DNA from: Methylobacterium sp. R2-1
Lineage (GTDB): Bacteria > Pseudomonadota > Alphaproteobacteria > Rhizobiales > Beijerinckiaceae
Reading direction: 5' to 3'
Assembly: GCF_014191355.1 (NCBI RefSeq)
Contig: NZ_JACHWM010000005.1
Span: 248,001-312,000, forward strand
DNA: 64,000 bases
The translations under genes and the position numbers were made by a program. Numbering within the stretch: the first letter of the stretch is position 1; every line of letters starts with the position of its first letter. Positions 7,774-16,784 of this stretch are shown one piece after another. The notes under the pieces were generated by a model that was not told the DNA's origin, ran no database searches, and saw only the letters and a list, made by a program, of their open reading frames with translations.

Positions 7774-9873
7774 ATGACCGCCGACACCGCACGCGACTTG
7801 ACCGAGGGGCGTGAGCCCGGCAGCGCCACCGCGGCAATTAATCCATTCGACGTATCGGATTGGGCAACACCCTTTGGCCTGCCGGATTTCGAGGCGATCC
7901 GGCCGGAGCACTACGTACCGGCCTTCGCGCACGCGCTGAAGGCGCACGAGGCCGAGATCGCAGCCATCGCCGGAAACGAGGCGCCCCCGACCTTCGCCAA
8001 CACCGTCGCGGCGATGGAGCGGGCGGGGGCAGCGCTGGACCGGGTCGCCAACGTGTTCTTCAACTTGACCGGCAGCAACACCGGCCCGGAATTACAGGCG
8101 ATCGAGCGAGCCGTCGCTCCGCAGCTCGCCCGGCACTCGAGCGCGATCACCCTCAACCCACAGCTCTGGGATCGGCTCACGGCCGTCGATGCCGACGCGG
8201 AGGGTTTAGGCGCGGAGGAGCGCCGCGTACTCGACCGCTACCGCAGCCGCTTCCGCCGGGCCGGCGCCGGTCTCGCGCCGGAGGCGAAGGCCCGCATCGC
8301 CGAGATCGCGATCCGGCTGGCCGAACTCGGTACGCAATTCGCCCAGAACGTGCTTGCCGATGAGCGCGACTTCATCCTGCCACTCGACGGCGAGGACGAG
8401 TTCGCCGGCCTGCCGCCCTTCCTGCGCGATGCCGCCGCGGAAGCGGCGAAGGAGCGGGGCGGCGCGCATAGCCACGTCATCACCCTGTCGCGCTCGCTAA
8501 TCGAGCCGTTCCTCGTCTTCTCGACCCGCCGCGACCTGCGCGCCCGGGCCTACGCGGCCTGGACCCGCCGTGGCGAGACCGGCGGCGCGACCGACAACCG
8601 CTCCATCATCGCCGAGATCGTGCGCTTGCGTGCCGAGCGGGCGCGGCTTCTCGGCTTCGACAGCTTTGCTCATTTCAGGCTCGACGACACCATGGCCGGC
8701 TCACCCGACGCGGCGATGGAGCTTTTGCGCAACGTCTGGAAGCCCGCGCTCCATCGCGCTGCGGAGGAACGCGAAGGGCTGCAAGCCCTGGTGCGGGCAG
8801 AGGGGCACGACTTCGCTCTCGAAGCACACGACTGGCGCCACTACTCCGAGAAGCTGCGGCGGGCCGAGCACGACCTCGACGAGTCCGAGATCAAGCCGTA
8901 CCTGCCCCTGGAGGGCATGATCCAGGCGGCCTTCGACACCGCATCAAAGCTGTTCGGCCTCAGCTTCGAGGAACTGCGCGACGTGCCGCGCTATCACCCC
9001 GACGTGCGCACCTGGCTCGTGCGCGACGCCGACGGCTCCGAGGTCGGGCTGTTCCTCGGCGACTACTTTGCCCGGCCCTCGAAGCGCTCGGGCGCGTGGA
9101 TGAGCGCCTTCCGCTCGCAGGAGCGGCTGAACGGCGACATCAAGCCCATCATCGTCAACGTCATGAATTTCGCCCGTGCCCCGCGGGGCGAGCCGACCCT
9201 GCTGTCCTTCGACGACGCCCGCACGCTGTTCCACGAATTCGGACATGGCCTGCACGGCCTCCTCTCGGACGTGACCTATCCGCTGCTGTCCGGCACAGCC
9301 GTCTCAAGGGACTTCGTTGAACTGCCCTCGCAGCTCTACGAACATTGGCTGCAGCAGCCGGAGGTGCTGCGGGCGCATGCCCGCCACGTGACCACCGGTG
9401 AGCCGATGCCCGACGCATTGCTCGAACGCCTGCTGGCCGCCGCGACGTTCAACCAGGGATTCGCCACCGTCGAGTACGCGGCTTCGGCCATCGTCGACAT
9501 GACGCTGCACCTCTCCGCGGCCGGAGAGGACGGGCTCGACGTCGTGGCTTTCGAGGCGGACGCCCTGCGCCGCATCGCGATGCCGGCGGAGATCTCTGCG
9601 CGCCACCGCGCGCCGCACTTCGCGCACATCTTCTCCGGCGACGGGTATGCGGCCGGCTACTACAGCTATCTCTGGTCGGAGGTGCTCGACGCCGATGCTT
9701 TCGACGCCTTCCGCGAGGCCGGCGACATCTTCCATCCGGAAACGGCTCAGCGTCTGCGCCGGACGATCTACGGCGCGGGCAACCTGCGCGACCCGCGCGA
9801 GGCCTACACGGCGTTCCGCGGGCGGCTGCCGAGCATCGAGCCGCTGCTGAAGAAGCGCGGGCTCGCGGCGTAA
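7774..9873 (+). CDS. dcp: M3 family zinc peptidase, peptidyl-dipeptidase Dcp-like
   Basis: The protein has 699 residues. The zinc motif HEFGHGLHGLLS (about residues 487-498), the downstream DFVELPSQLYEHW and the C-terminal GDGYAAGYYSYLWSEVLDAD are characteristic of the Dcp/oligopeptidase A branch of family M3. It should be a cytoplasmic peptidase that degrades short peptides; no signal peptide is seen. ATG 7774 precedes the first conserved residues; an in-frame ATG at 7729 is an alternative start. It ends at a strong hairpin shared with the convergent ftfL gene. Confidence 0.9.
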   Translation: MTADTARDLTEGREPGSATAAINPFDVSDWATPFGLPDFEAIRPEHYVPAFAHALKAHEAEIAAIAGNEAPPTFANTVAAMERAGAALDRVANVFFNLTGSNTGPELQAIERAVAPQLARHSSAITLNPQLWDRLTAVDADAEGLGAEERRVLDRYRSRFRRAGAGLAPEAKARIAEIAIRLAELGTQFAQNVLADERDFILPLDGEDEFAGLPPFLRDAAAEAAKERGGAHSHVITLSRSLIEPFLVFSTRRDLRARAYAAWTRRGETGGATDNRSIIAEIVRLRAERARLLGFDSFAHFRLDDTMAGSPDAAMELLRNVWKPALHRAAEEREGLQALVRAEGHDFALEAHDWRHYSEKLRRAEHDLDESEIKPYLPLEGMIQAAFDTASKLFGLSFEELRDVPRYHPDVRTWLVRDADGSEVGLFLGDYFARPSKRSGAWMSAFRSQERLNGDIKPIIVNVMNFARAPRGEPTLLSFDDARTLFHEFGHGLHGLLSDVTYPLLSGTAVSRDFVELPSQLYEHWLQQPEVLRAHARHVTTGEPMPDALLERLLAAATFNQGFATVEYAASAIVDMTLHLSAAGEDGLDVVAFEADALRRIAMPAEISARHRAPHFAHIFSGDGYAAGYYSYLWSEVLDADAFDAFREAGDIFHPETAQRLRRTIYGAGNLRDPREAYTAFRGRLPSIEPLLKKRGLAA

Positions 9874-9885
9874 AGTACGAGAAGA

Positions 9886-9910
9886 ACCCTCCCCCGCATT
9901 GGGGGAGGGT
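9886..9910. terminator. Bidirectional stem-loop terminator between dcp and ftfL
   Basis: A perfect 10-bp inverted repeat, ACCCTCCCCC and GGGGGAGGGT, is separated by a 5-base loop. It lies 12 bases after the dcp stop and 13 bases after the ftfL stop. There is no long T-run, but its position between convergent stops makes a shared terminator the simplest reading. Confidence 0.8.
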
Positions 9911-9923
9911 CATAGACTCAGGC

Positions 9924-11597
9924 TTAAAACAGGCCGTCGATCTGCCCGTTCGCGTCCAGTCGGATGGTATCCGCCGCCGGCACCTTCGGCAGGCCCGGCA
10001 TGGTCATGATCTCACCGCAGATTACCACGACGAATCCGGCGCCCGCTGAGAGGCGCACGTCGCGCACCGAGACGAGGTGGCCCGAAGGCGCGCCCATCAG
10101 CGTCGGATCGGTCGAGAACGAGTACTGCGTCTTGGCCATACAGATCGGCAGGTGACCGTAGCCGTCCTTCTCGAAGCCGGCGAGCTTGGTCGCCGCCTTC
10201 GACTCGATCTGGATGTCGGCTGCACCGTAGAGCTTGGTCGCGATCGCCTTGATCTTGTCGGTGAGCTTCGTCTCGGTCTCGTAGGCGAAGGTCAGGGGCT
10301 TCTGCTCGCCCTCGGCGAGTTTCACCACGGCCTGCGCCAGTGCCTCGGCGCCGGCGCCGCCCTCCGCCCAGTGCTTGCAGGTGATGGCTTCGACCTGGAG
10401 CCGATCGCGGCACAGCTCCTTCAGCCGCGCATGCTCCGCGTCCGTATCCTGGAAGAAGTGGTTCACGCCCACCACCACCGGCAGCCCGAAGCTCCGCACG
10501 TTCTTCACATGGCGTTCGAGGTTGGCGAAGCCCTTCTCCAGTGCGTCGAGGTTCTCACCCGCGAGATCCTTCTTGTTGACGCCGCCATGCATCTTCAGAG
10601 CGCGGACGGTCGCGACGATCACCACCGCCGAGGGCTTGAGGCCGGTCTGGCGGCATTTGATGTCGATGAACTTCTCGGCGCCGAGATCGGCGCCGAAGCC
10701 GGCTTCGGTGACGACATAGTCGGCCAGCCGCAGACCGGTCTGGGTGGCGATCACCGAGTTGCAGCCGTGGGCGATGTTGGCGAATGGGCCGCCATGGATC
10801 AGGGCCGGGTTGCCCTCGAGCGTCTGCACAAGATTCGGCTGGAGCGCGTCCTTCAGGAGCACGGTCATGGCGCCGGTGGCCTTCACATCGGCCAGCGTCA
10901 CCGGCTTGCGGTCGCGGGTCTCGGCGATGACGATGCGGCCGAGGCGCTCCTCGAGGTCGGCGAGGTCCTTGGCGAGGCAGAACACCGCCATGACCTCGGA
11001 CGCGACCGTGATGTCGAACCCATCCTCCCGCGGAAAACCGTTGGCGACGCCGCCGAGGGACTGGGTGATGGCGCGAAGTGCCCGGTCGTTCATATCGACG
11101 ACGCGGCGCCAGTGGATGCGGCGCACGTCGATATTGAGCTCGTTTGCCCAGTAGACGTGGTTGTCGATCAGCGCGGCGGCCAGCGAGTGCGCCGAGGTGA
11201 TGGCGTGGAAGTCACCGGTGAAGTGCAGGTTGATCTGCTCCATCGGCACGACCTGCGCCTTTCCGCCACCGGCCGCACCGCCCTTCATGCCGAAGCAGGG
11301 GCCGAGCGAGGGCTCACGCAGGCACATCACGGCCCGCTTGCCGATGCGGTTGAGCGCGTCGCCGAGGCCGACCGTCGTCGTGGTCTTGCCCTCGCCCGCA
11401 GGCGTCGGCGAGATCGCGGTGACGAGCACCAGCTTGCCCTCGGGCTTGCCTTCCAGCGACTTGATGAAGCCGTGGTCGATCTTGGCGATGTGCTTGCCGT
11501 AATTGTGCAGCGCCTCATCCGGCACACCGATTTTCTCGGCGACCTGGGCGATGGGCTTCAGCGTCGCCGCGCGGGCGATCTCGATATCTGAGGGCAT
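9924..11597 (-). CDS. ftfL: Formate-tetrahydrofolate ligase
   Basis: This 557-residue enzyme uses ATP to join formate to tetrahydrofolate, giving 10-formyl-THF. The ATP site [18 protein letters not shown] (about residues 66-83), [19 protein letters not shown] and the C-terminal [27 protein letters not shown] ending are all present. In Methylobacterium this step sends formate carbon into the serine cycle, so it is central to growth on C1 compounds. The start MPSDIEIAR at 11597 matches the length I recall for the M. extorquens protein; the frame opens three codons earlier. It is monocistronic in the window. Confidence 0.97.
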   Translation of the reverse strand: MPSDIEIARAATLKPIAQVAEKIGVPDEALHNYGKHIAKIDHGFIKSLEGKPEGKLVLVTAISPTPAGEGKTTTTVGLGDALNRIGKRAVMCLREPSLGPCFGMKGGAAGGGKAQVVPMEQINLHFTGDFHAITSAHSLAAALIDNHVYWANELNIDVRRIHWRRVVDMNDRALRAITQSLGGVANGFPREDGFDITVASEVMAVFCLAKDLADLEERLGRIVIAETRDRKPVTLADVKATGAMTVLLKDALQPNLVQTLEGNPALIHGGPFANIAHGCNSVIATQTGLRLADYVVTEAGFGADLGAEKFIDIKCRQTGLKPSAVVIVATVRALKMHGGVNKKDLAGENLDALEKGFANLERHVKNVRSFGLPVVVGVNHFFQDTDAEHARLKELCRDRLQVEAITCKHWAEGGAGAEALAQAVVKLAEGEQKPLTFAYETETKLTDKIKAIATKLYGAADIQIESKAATKLAGFEKDGYGHLPICMAKTQYSFSTDPTLMGAPSGHLVSVRDVRLSAGAGFVVVICGEIMTMPGLPKVPAADTIRLDANGQIDGLF

Positions 11598-11812
11598 TTC
11601 TCTCACCGTCGTTTCTTGTCACCTGGACTCACGGCATGCCGGGTCGCCGCCCGGCTCGCGGTCTGCCCACGTGGTTTCCGTGGTAGCGGACGAAACAGCC
11701 ACGATAAACCGATTGTCGCAGTGTGAGCGAAACAGCGAAGAAAAGCGTCTCGGATTTTTTTGATCCGGACCGTTAAGTTTCTTCAGGGGACAGGCGAAAG
11801 TCCGCCCCGACT

Positions 11813-12034
11813 TCAGCCTGTCATCGCGGTGGCCGTATAGCCGGCCGTGGTCAGCGCCTGCGCCACGTCGAGGCTCTGGGCGACCGTCGTCGCGGTGACC
11901 CGACCCAGACCGACATCGACGGAGACCTCCGCCTGCGGATCGAGACGGCGGATCGTGCGGCGCACGGCCTCGGCACAGCCCTCACAGGTCATGCCGTCCA
12001 CGCGCATCGTCAGCTCGATCGGGCTCTGATCCAT
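11813..12034 (-). CDS. Heavy-metal-associated (HMA) domain protein, CopZ-like copper chaperone
   Basis: This 73-residue single-domain protein starts MDQSPIELTMRVDGMTCEGC. The Met-x-Cys-x-x-Cys metal site (MTCEGC) is intact, and the remainder follows the ferredoxin-like pattern of CopZ/Atx1 chaperones. I place the start at 12034; the frame remains open far upstream, but that stretch is antisense to the EAL gene. No copper ATPase or CueR-type regulator is adjacent, so its partner is unknown. Confidence 0.88.
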   Translation of the reverse strand: MDQSPIELTMRVDGMTCEGCAEAVRRTIRRLDPQAEVSVDVGLGRVTATTVAQSLDVAQALTTAGYTATAMTG

Positions 12035-12344
12035 CGCCACCCTCTCCTGCCTGCTCTTCAGCCGCCCGTTTGGTCTCCGCACATGTGGCTCCGGGAGCGC
12101 GCTCGGCAAGCGTGCCAATTCGCCGGGGCGAATGCACGGGAGAAACCGGCGCACCGCCTTGCGGCGGAGCACGGCCTCGACGACATTAGGGTTACGACGA
12201 GCCGGACGCGTCATCTCACGCCAGCCGGCGCGTTTCAGCCACACGTTCTGCGGGCGTCCGCTCCGCACCGTGAAAGAGAAGCCCGGCCGCGGCCGCCAGA
12301 CAGAAGCGCGTCGATCGACGGTGAAGACACCGAAATCCCGTACG
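12035..12344. other. Intergenic region between HMA gene and EAL gene
   Basis: This 310-base divergent spacer must hold promoters for both neighbours. Open frames cross it on both strands, but they read as Arg-rich or low-complexity sequence and lack recognisable domains. I see no RNA gene or strong hairpin. Confidence 0.5.
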
Positions 12345-13793
12345 ATGCGCCCGCGCGGCATCCCCTGGATCCTCGGCCTTGTCGGCGTCCTGATCCTCGT
12401 TCCGCTAGCGTTGCTCGTGCCGCTCGCGGCGGTCGCCGCCGTGTCCGGTCTGGCGATTGTCGGCGGCGCATTGCTGTGGCGGCGGCTCGCTGCCCTGTCG
12501 ACCGCGCAGGAGGTCGTCTCGAAAGAGATCGGCATCCTTTCCCAGCGCCTCGTGAAGCTCGAGGCCGTCGCCGCAGCCCTCGTCCAGACCCGGATGCAGG
12601 GTATGACGTCCGCGGAACCGTCGGCTCCGCCGAACGACGAGGCTCTCAAGGCTCTCGATGCGCGGCTCGTCTCCGGCATCGAGGAGGTGACCGCCGAGAT
12701 CGGCATCCTCAGCGGCATCGTGCGGGAACTCGCGGCCGTCGTGGCGGCGCAGGACGGCGACATCGCTCACCTCAAGGCGCAGCCTGCCGAGCCACCGCCC
12801 CGTTCACCCGCGGCGGAGACGATCCAGCCGAGTCCGGCGCCCGCAGCGACCGTCCTGCCCAACCCGGGGCCGGTGGCACCGCCGATGCGGCTCGTCCCTC
12901 GGACGACCCCTCCCCCTGCCCGCCCGTCCGATCCGTTCGCGACGGTCGGCGATGAGACGCCCCTGATCGAGGCCTTCGATGGCGAGGGGCTGGAAGTCTA
13001 CCTGCAGCCGGTCGTCACCCTGCCGCAGCGCAAGGTCGTCGCCTACGAAGCCCTCGCGCGGCTCAAGGTCGGCGAGGCGGTCTATGCTCCAGAGACGTTT
13101 CTGCCGGTGCTCGAGCGGCATGGCCGCACCACGGCCCTCGACCGGCGCATGCTCCAGCGCGTCGCCACGATCGCGCGCCATCTCCAGGGACGCGGGAGCC
13201 CGGCCTCAGTGAGCTACAGCCTGACGCCGCACTCACTGTTCGAGCCGGGCTTCCTGCGCTCCCTCGGCCGCCTCGTCAGCGAGGGGCCGGAACTCGCGGG
13301 CCGGGTCGTGATCGCCCTGCCGCAGGCCAGCTGGCGCAGCCTCGATGCCGAGCAGGCTGCCCTGCTGGCGGGGCTGCGCGGGCGGATCGGCTTCGTAATG
13401 GATCGCCCGATCGACCTGCGCCTCGATCCGAACGCCCTTGCCGAGCGCGGCATCGCCCAGGTCAAGGTCGCCGCCGCGCTGCTGCTGCGCCCGCTCGACC
13501 GCGAGGCGATGCCCGACATCGCGCTGGAGGATCTGGTGGCGTCCTTGTCCCGGGTCGGCATCCGGCTCGTTGCGACAGGCGTCGAGACCGAGACGGAGGT
13601 GCCCGACCTCATCGATCTGGACGTTCCGCTGGCGCAGGGGAGCGTGTTCGCCGCGCCTCGCGCCGTGCGGGCGGAGGTGCTCTCGGCCTCGCCCGATGCG
13701 GCGCCGCCTCCGCCCCCGCCCTCCCCCGATCCACCGCCGAGCCCGCCGCCGCAGCGCCGCCCCTTCCGGGACTTTCTGCGCCGGGCCGGGTGA
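12345..13793 (+). CDS. Membrane-anchored degenerate EAL-domain protein
   Basis: This 482-residue protein begins MRPRGIPWILGLVGVLILV, with two hydrophobic segments (about residues 5-45). A predicted helical/coiled region and a Pro-rich linker follow, then an EAL-like domain from about residue 215, with YLQPVVTLPQRKVVAYEALARL at its start. The EAL triplet survives. Where active phosphodiesterases carry DDFGTG, this protein has FVMDRPIDLRLDPNALAERG, and the usual Asn/Glu metal ligands are hard to find. The C terminus is a Pro-rich tail. It probably binds c-di-GMP or a partner rather than hydrolysing it. The start was chosen at the first Met before the membrane helix. Confidence 0.8.
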   Translation: MRPRGIPWILGLVGVLILVPLALLVPLAAVAAVSGLAIVGGALLWRRLAALSTAQEVVSKEIGILSQRLVKLEAVAAALVQTRMQGMTSAEPSAPPNDEALKALDARLVSGIEEVTAEIGILSGIVRELAAVVAAQDGDIAHLKAQPAEPPPRSPAAETIQPSPAPAATVLPNPGPVAPPMRLVPRTTPPPARPSDPFATVGDETPLIEAFDGEGLEVYLQPVVTLPQRKVVAYEALARLKVGEAVYAPETFLPVLERHGRTTALDRRMLQRVATIARHLQGRGSPASVSYSLTPHSLFEPGFLRSLGRLVSEGPELAGRVVIALPQASWRSLDAEQAALLAGLRGRIGFVMDRPIDLRLDPNALAERGIAQVKVAAALLLRPLDREAMPDIALEDLVASLSRVGIRLVATGVETETEVPDLIDLDVPLAQGSVFAAPRAVRAEVLSASPDAAPPPPPPSPDPPPSPPPQRRPFRDFLRRAG

Positions 13794-13841
13794 CGTCGGA
13801 GAGCGGGTACGATCAACCGTAAGGCATCGGCGACAACAATA

Positions 13842-14069
13842 TCAGGCCTTGGCGGCCTCGCGCTCGAGCCGCTTGCGCAGGCGTGTGGCACCATAGACCT
13901 GAGCGAGGCGCTGGCGCGCCGCGGAGACCGGCGGCGCTTCGCGCTCAGCGCGAGCGGCGGCGATCACGAGAAGCGTCGTCGCGATGGAGTGATGCAGTTG
14001 CCCCTGCGCGCGAGCGCGGTCGAGGGCATCGCCGGTTGCCCGATCCGGCGGCAGTTTGAAGTTCGCCAT
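13842..14069 (-). CDS. Small hypothetical protein (75 aa) downstream of cheZ
   Basis: The reading frame from ATG 14069 encodes MANFKLPPDRATGDALDRAR followed by a helical, Ala/Arg-rich C-terminal half (RLAQVYGATRLRKRLEREAAKA). It is soluble, with no membrane segment or known domain that I recognise. It lies 202 bases past the cheZ stop on the same strand and could be cotranscribed. The frame extends upstream to 14396, but that part looks non-coding. I cannot assign a function. Confidence 0.55.
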   Translation of the reverse strand: MANFKLPPDRATGDALDRARAQGQLHHSIATTLLVIAAARAEREAPPVSAARQRLAQVYGATRLRKRLEREAAKA

Positions 14070-14271
14070 GGTCCAGCCCCTGCGGAGTCCCTGGTGCAGA
14101 TCCCGCATCCTTCTTCCGGGAGGACCTTGACAGTTTTTCGCAAGCGCGATGTTCGGATCAAGGCAGCTTGGCCGTAAGCGCAAGCCGTTTTCCGCCGTCG
14201 CCGGGTGCCCGAATGCAAGCATCGCCCGGGTGCGCCCACCCGGTTTCACGCTGCTGCGACGGACGAAGGGA

Positions 14272-14802
14272 TCAGGCGAACAGGGCGTCGATCGCGTCCT
14301 GCGCCGTGGCCGGTCCGCCCATCTGCGGGCCGTTGAGCAGCAGCGACTCGTTTCGCTTGCGACGATCGGATTCCTGGTCATCGATGCCGGCCGCATCCCG
14401 AGCTTTCACGGCGGCCGTGAAGCGGGCAAGTCGGCCCTCGAGCTGGCTCATCGCCTCCGCCACCTTGGCGATGCGCTGGCCGGTGATGTCCTGGAAGGTG
14501 CAGGCCTCGAAGATGTCGTAGATCTTGGTCTCGACCGCATCGCGGTAGCCCTTACCCTCGGGAAGCGCGAGGATGGCTTCGGCCGTGTTCATGATCGAGT
14601 TGGTCGCGCCCGCCGTCGCGGCCACCACCTCGCTCAGTTCCTCGTGAACCATCGGCAGACGGTCGCGCGTCAGCTCGTTGGCCCGCAGGAGCGCGATCGC
14701 GTCCCGCAAGCTGGCGATGTACTCGGCGATGTCGAGGAGTTCCTTCACCATCGCCGAGGGGCTGGAATTCTGTAATCGGCCGTCGCGTCCCATAAGCGTC
14801 AT
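14272..14802 (-). CDS. cheZ: Chemotaxis phosphatase CheZ
   Basis: The protein has about 176 residues from MTLMGRDGRL and is largely helical. The conserved CheZ signature TFQDITGQRIAKV contains the catalytic Asp and Gln (D and Q of QDITGQ) that dephosphorylate CheY-P. The C-terminal segment TAQDAIDALFA resembles the CheY-binding tail of CheZ proteins. It lies 207 bases downstream of cheY on the same strand, forming a cheY-cheZ pair. The frame is open upstream to 14937; the upstream part is Arg-rich and not conserved-looking, so the start is a choice between 14802 and 14793. Confidence 0.88.
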   Translation of the reverse strand: MTLMGRDGRLQNSSPSAMVKELLDIAEYIASLRDAIALLRANELTRDRLPMVHEELSEVVAATAGATNSIMNTAEAILALPEGKGYRDAVETKIYDIFEACTFQDITGQRIAKVAEAMSQLEGRLARFTAAVKARDAAGIDDQESDRRKRNESLLLNGPQMGGPATAQDAIDALFA

Positions 14803-15009
14803 TCTCACGGTCGGTCTCTTGGGCGATGTCTCGCGACGTTCTGTTTTCGACCCGTTCAAGGCCGGCCGCTCGCGGCTGCGGCCGTTCCTCAGGCGGCCGG
14901 CCCCGACGACATCGCGTTCGGGGTCGGCGCTCGCCACGTCTTCCTGCCACTCCGTTTCGCCGATGCATCGCCTCCTCGCGAGAAGAGGGATCGCCGGCGG
15001 CCCGAGTGA

Positions 15010-15393
15010 TCAGGCTCCGCAGACCGCCTCGATCTTCGACTTCAGCGTCGCGGCATTGAAGGGCTTGACGATGTAGTTGTTCACGCCGGCTTTCTTGGCG
15101 GCGATGACGTTCTCGGTCTTCGACTCGGCGGTGACCATGATGAACGGCGTCGTGCGCAGGCCCTCATCGGCGCGGACATGGCGCAGAAGCTCGTAGCCGG
15201 TCATCGGCTCCATGTTCCAATCCGAAATGACGAGGCCGTACTTGCGTCCCTTCAGGCGCGCCAGAGCGGCGGTGCCGTCGGAGGCGTCATCCACGTCCTC
15301 GAAGCCGAGTTGCTTCAGAAGGTTGCGGATGATGCGCACCATGGTCTGGTAGTCGTCGACCACCAGGATAGGCATGCTGAGGTCGAGGGCCAT
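15010..15393 (-). CDS. cheY: Chemotaxis response regulator CheY
   Basis: This 127-residue receiver domain has the acidic pocket in VVDDYQTM and the phospho-acceptor Asp at about residue 58 (VISDWNMEPMTGYELL). The switch Thr is in MVTAESKTENVIAAKKAGVNNY and the conserved Lys in IVKPF. The length and the WNMEPMTG/AKKAGVNNYIVKPF pattern are typical of CheY. With cheZ downstream it likely tunes flagellar motor switching; fliP lies about 7.5 kb away on the other strand. Confidence 0.93.
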   Translation of the reverse strand: MALDLSMPILVVDDYQTMVRIIRNLLKQLGFEDVDDASDGTAALARLKGRKYGLVISDWNMEPMTGYELLRHVRADEGLRTTPFIMVTAESKTENVIAAKKAGVNNYIVKPFNAATLKSKIEAVCGA

Positions 15394-15694
15394 ATGACGT
15401 GTGCTCCGTGTCCCTGATCGTTACTGGCGGCGCGCGGCCCTCTCGAGCGACCAACGTCGCATCGACGCGTGTGAGCGGAGCTGCCTTCCGTCCCACGAAC
15501 AATAGGCGGCCCGCATTGCGAAGCGGTTAATCCGGCGACCGATCTGATTCGCTTGACCGGGGAGACTGATTTCGCCAAGTCTCCGGCCCCGCGGGGCAAC
15601 GGCGAACGATGCCGGCCGCGTCGGCGCTTCCGGTCGAGACGCCCGTCCCGACATGCCCTTGAGACCTGACAAAGACATCCGATCGCAGGAGCCG
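15394..15694. other. Divergent spacer between cheY and ribF
   Basis: About 300 bases separate cheY (minus) and ribF (plus). The region contains a 7-bp inverted repeat GGAGACT (15561-15567) and AGTCTCC (15578-15584) with a 10-base loop; its role is unknown. An AGGAG ribosome-binding site lies just before the ribF ATG. No further gene is supported. Confidence 0.5.
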
Positions 15695-16708
15695 ATGCCC
15701 TCAGGCGACGAGAACGCCGTGCCGCACACCGGGACCGGCCTCCCCTACTCCCCAAAGCCCTTCACGGTCTGCCGTGAGGACGATCCGGTGCCTCCCGCCC
15801 TGGCAGGCGCCGTCGCCGCGCTCGGCAATTTTGACGGGGTGCATCGCGGACATAGGACGCTGATCGAGACCGTGCGTGAAGAGGCTGGGTCGCGCCCCGC
15901 CGCTGTGCTGACCTTCGAGCCGCATCCGCGCGCCTTCTTCGCGCCCGACCAGCCGATGTTCCGGCTCACTGGCCCGCGAGCCAAGGAGATCGTGTTCGCG
16001 CGGCTCGGGCTCGACGGGCTGATCGTCCGTCGATTCGATGCGCGGCTCGCCGGCACCGGTGCGCGCGACTTCGTGGAAGGCTGGCTGCGCGACGAACTCG
16101 GGCTGACCGGCGTGGTGATCGGCCATGACTTCCATTTCGGCCGCGGACGGGAGGGCTCGCCGGGCATTCTCGCCGAACTCTGCGAGGATGCCGGTCTGTC
16201 CTGCCGCATCGTTCCGGCGGTCTCAGCCGATCCCGGCGACGCGCCGATTTCGTCGAGCGCGATCCGCGCCGCCCTTGCCTCCGGCGATGTCGCACGTGCC
16301 AACGACCTTCTCGGCTACCGCTGGTTCGTGCTGGCGCAGGTGCGCCACGGCGACAAGCGTGGACGCACCCTCGGTTATCCCACTGCCAATCTGGCTCTCG
16401 AGTCGTGCGGACTCGCCCACGGCATCTATGCGGTGCGGGTGCGCCTCGCCGACGGTCGCCTGTGCGACGGTGTGGCGAGCTACGGCCGCCGCCCGACCTT
16501 CGACGACGGCGCACCGCTCCTCGAAGCGCACCTGTTCGACTTCTCGGGCGACCTCTACGGTCAGGAAGTCGCGGTGGAGCTGCTGGCCTATCTGCGCGGC
16601 GAGAAGAGGTTTTCGAGCGCCGAGGCGTTAATCGCGCAGATGGATGTCGATTCGGCGCAGGCCCGGGCGGCAATCCGCGCTGACCGCGTGCCGTCGATGC
16701 TGGGCTGA
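15695..16708 (+). CDS. ribF: Bifunctional riboflavin kinase / FAD synthetase
   Basis: The protein has 337 residues. The N-terminal nucleotidyl-transferase domain shows ALGNFDGVHRGHRTLI, TFEPHPRAFF, VIGHDFHFGRGREG and the ISSSAIR motif. The C-terminal flavokinase domain shows GDKRGRTLGYPTANL. Together they convert riboflavin to FMN and FMN to FAD. ATG 15695 is preceded by AGGAG at good spacing; an upstream ATG at 15653 has no such site. It is monocistronic here and convergent with the dehydrogenase gene. Confidence 0.95.
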   Translation: MPSGDENAVPHTGTGLPYSPKPFTVCREDDPVPPALAGAVAALGNFDGVHRGHRTLIETVREEAGSRPAAVLTFEPHPRAFFAPDQPMFRLTGPRAKEIVFARLGLDGLIVRRFDARLAGTGARDFVEGWLRDELGLTGVVIGHDFHFGRGREGSPGILAELCEDAGLSCRIVPAVSADPGDAPISSSAIRAALASGDVARANDLLGYRWFVLAQVRHGDKRGRTLGYPTANLALESCGLAHGIYAVRVRLADGRLCDGVASYGRRPTFDDGAPLLEAHLFDFSGDLYGQEVAVELLAYLRGEKRFSSAEALIAQMDVDSAQARAAIRADRVPSMLG

Positions 16709-16738
16709 GAGCGATCGCGCTCGGTCAGCGAAGCGGGC

Positions 16739-16769
16739 AGGCAGCAACCCACCCAACGGCCGGCTGCCT
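16739..16769. terminator. Possible stem-loop between convergent ribF and dehydrogenase genes
   Basis: A perfect 7-bp repeat AGGCAGC / GCTGCCT with a 17-base loop lies between the two convergent stops. There is no clear T-run, so the terminator assignment rests mainly on position. Confidence 0.4.
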
Positions 16770-16784
16770 ACTTTCGCGCTGACC

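Noticed and set aside
10077..11591. Long plus-strand open frame (504 codons) antisense to ftfL
   Set aside because: It is the mirror of a well-coded conserved gene; in GC-rich DNA antisense frames stay open by codon bias, and its sequence has no family features.
12035..12344. N-terminal extension of the EAL protein from 12132
   Set aside because: Arg-rich, not protein-like; the membrane helix starts right after Met 12345.
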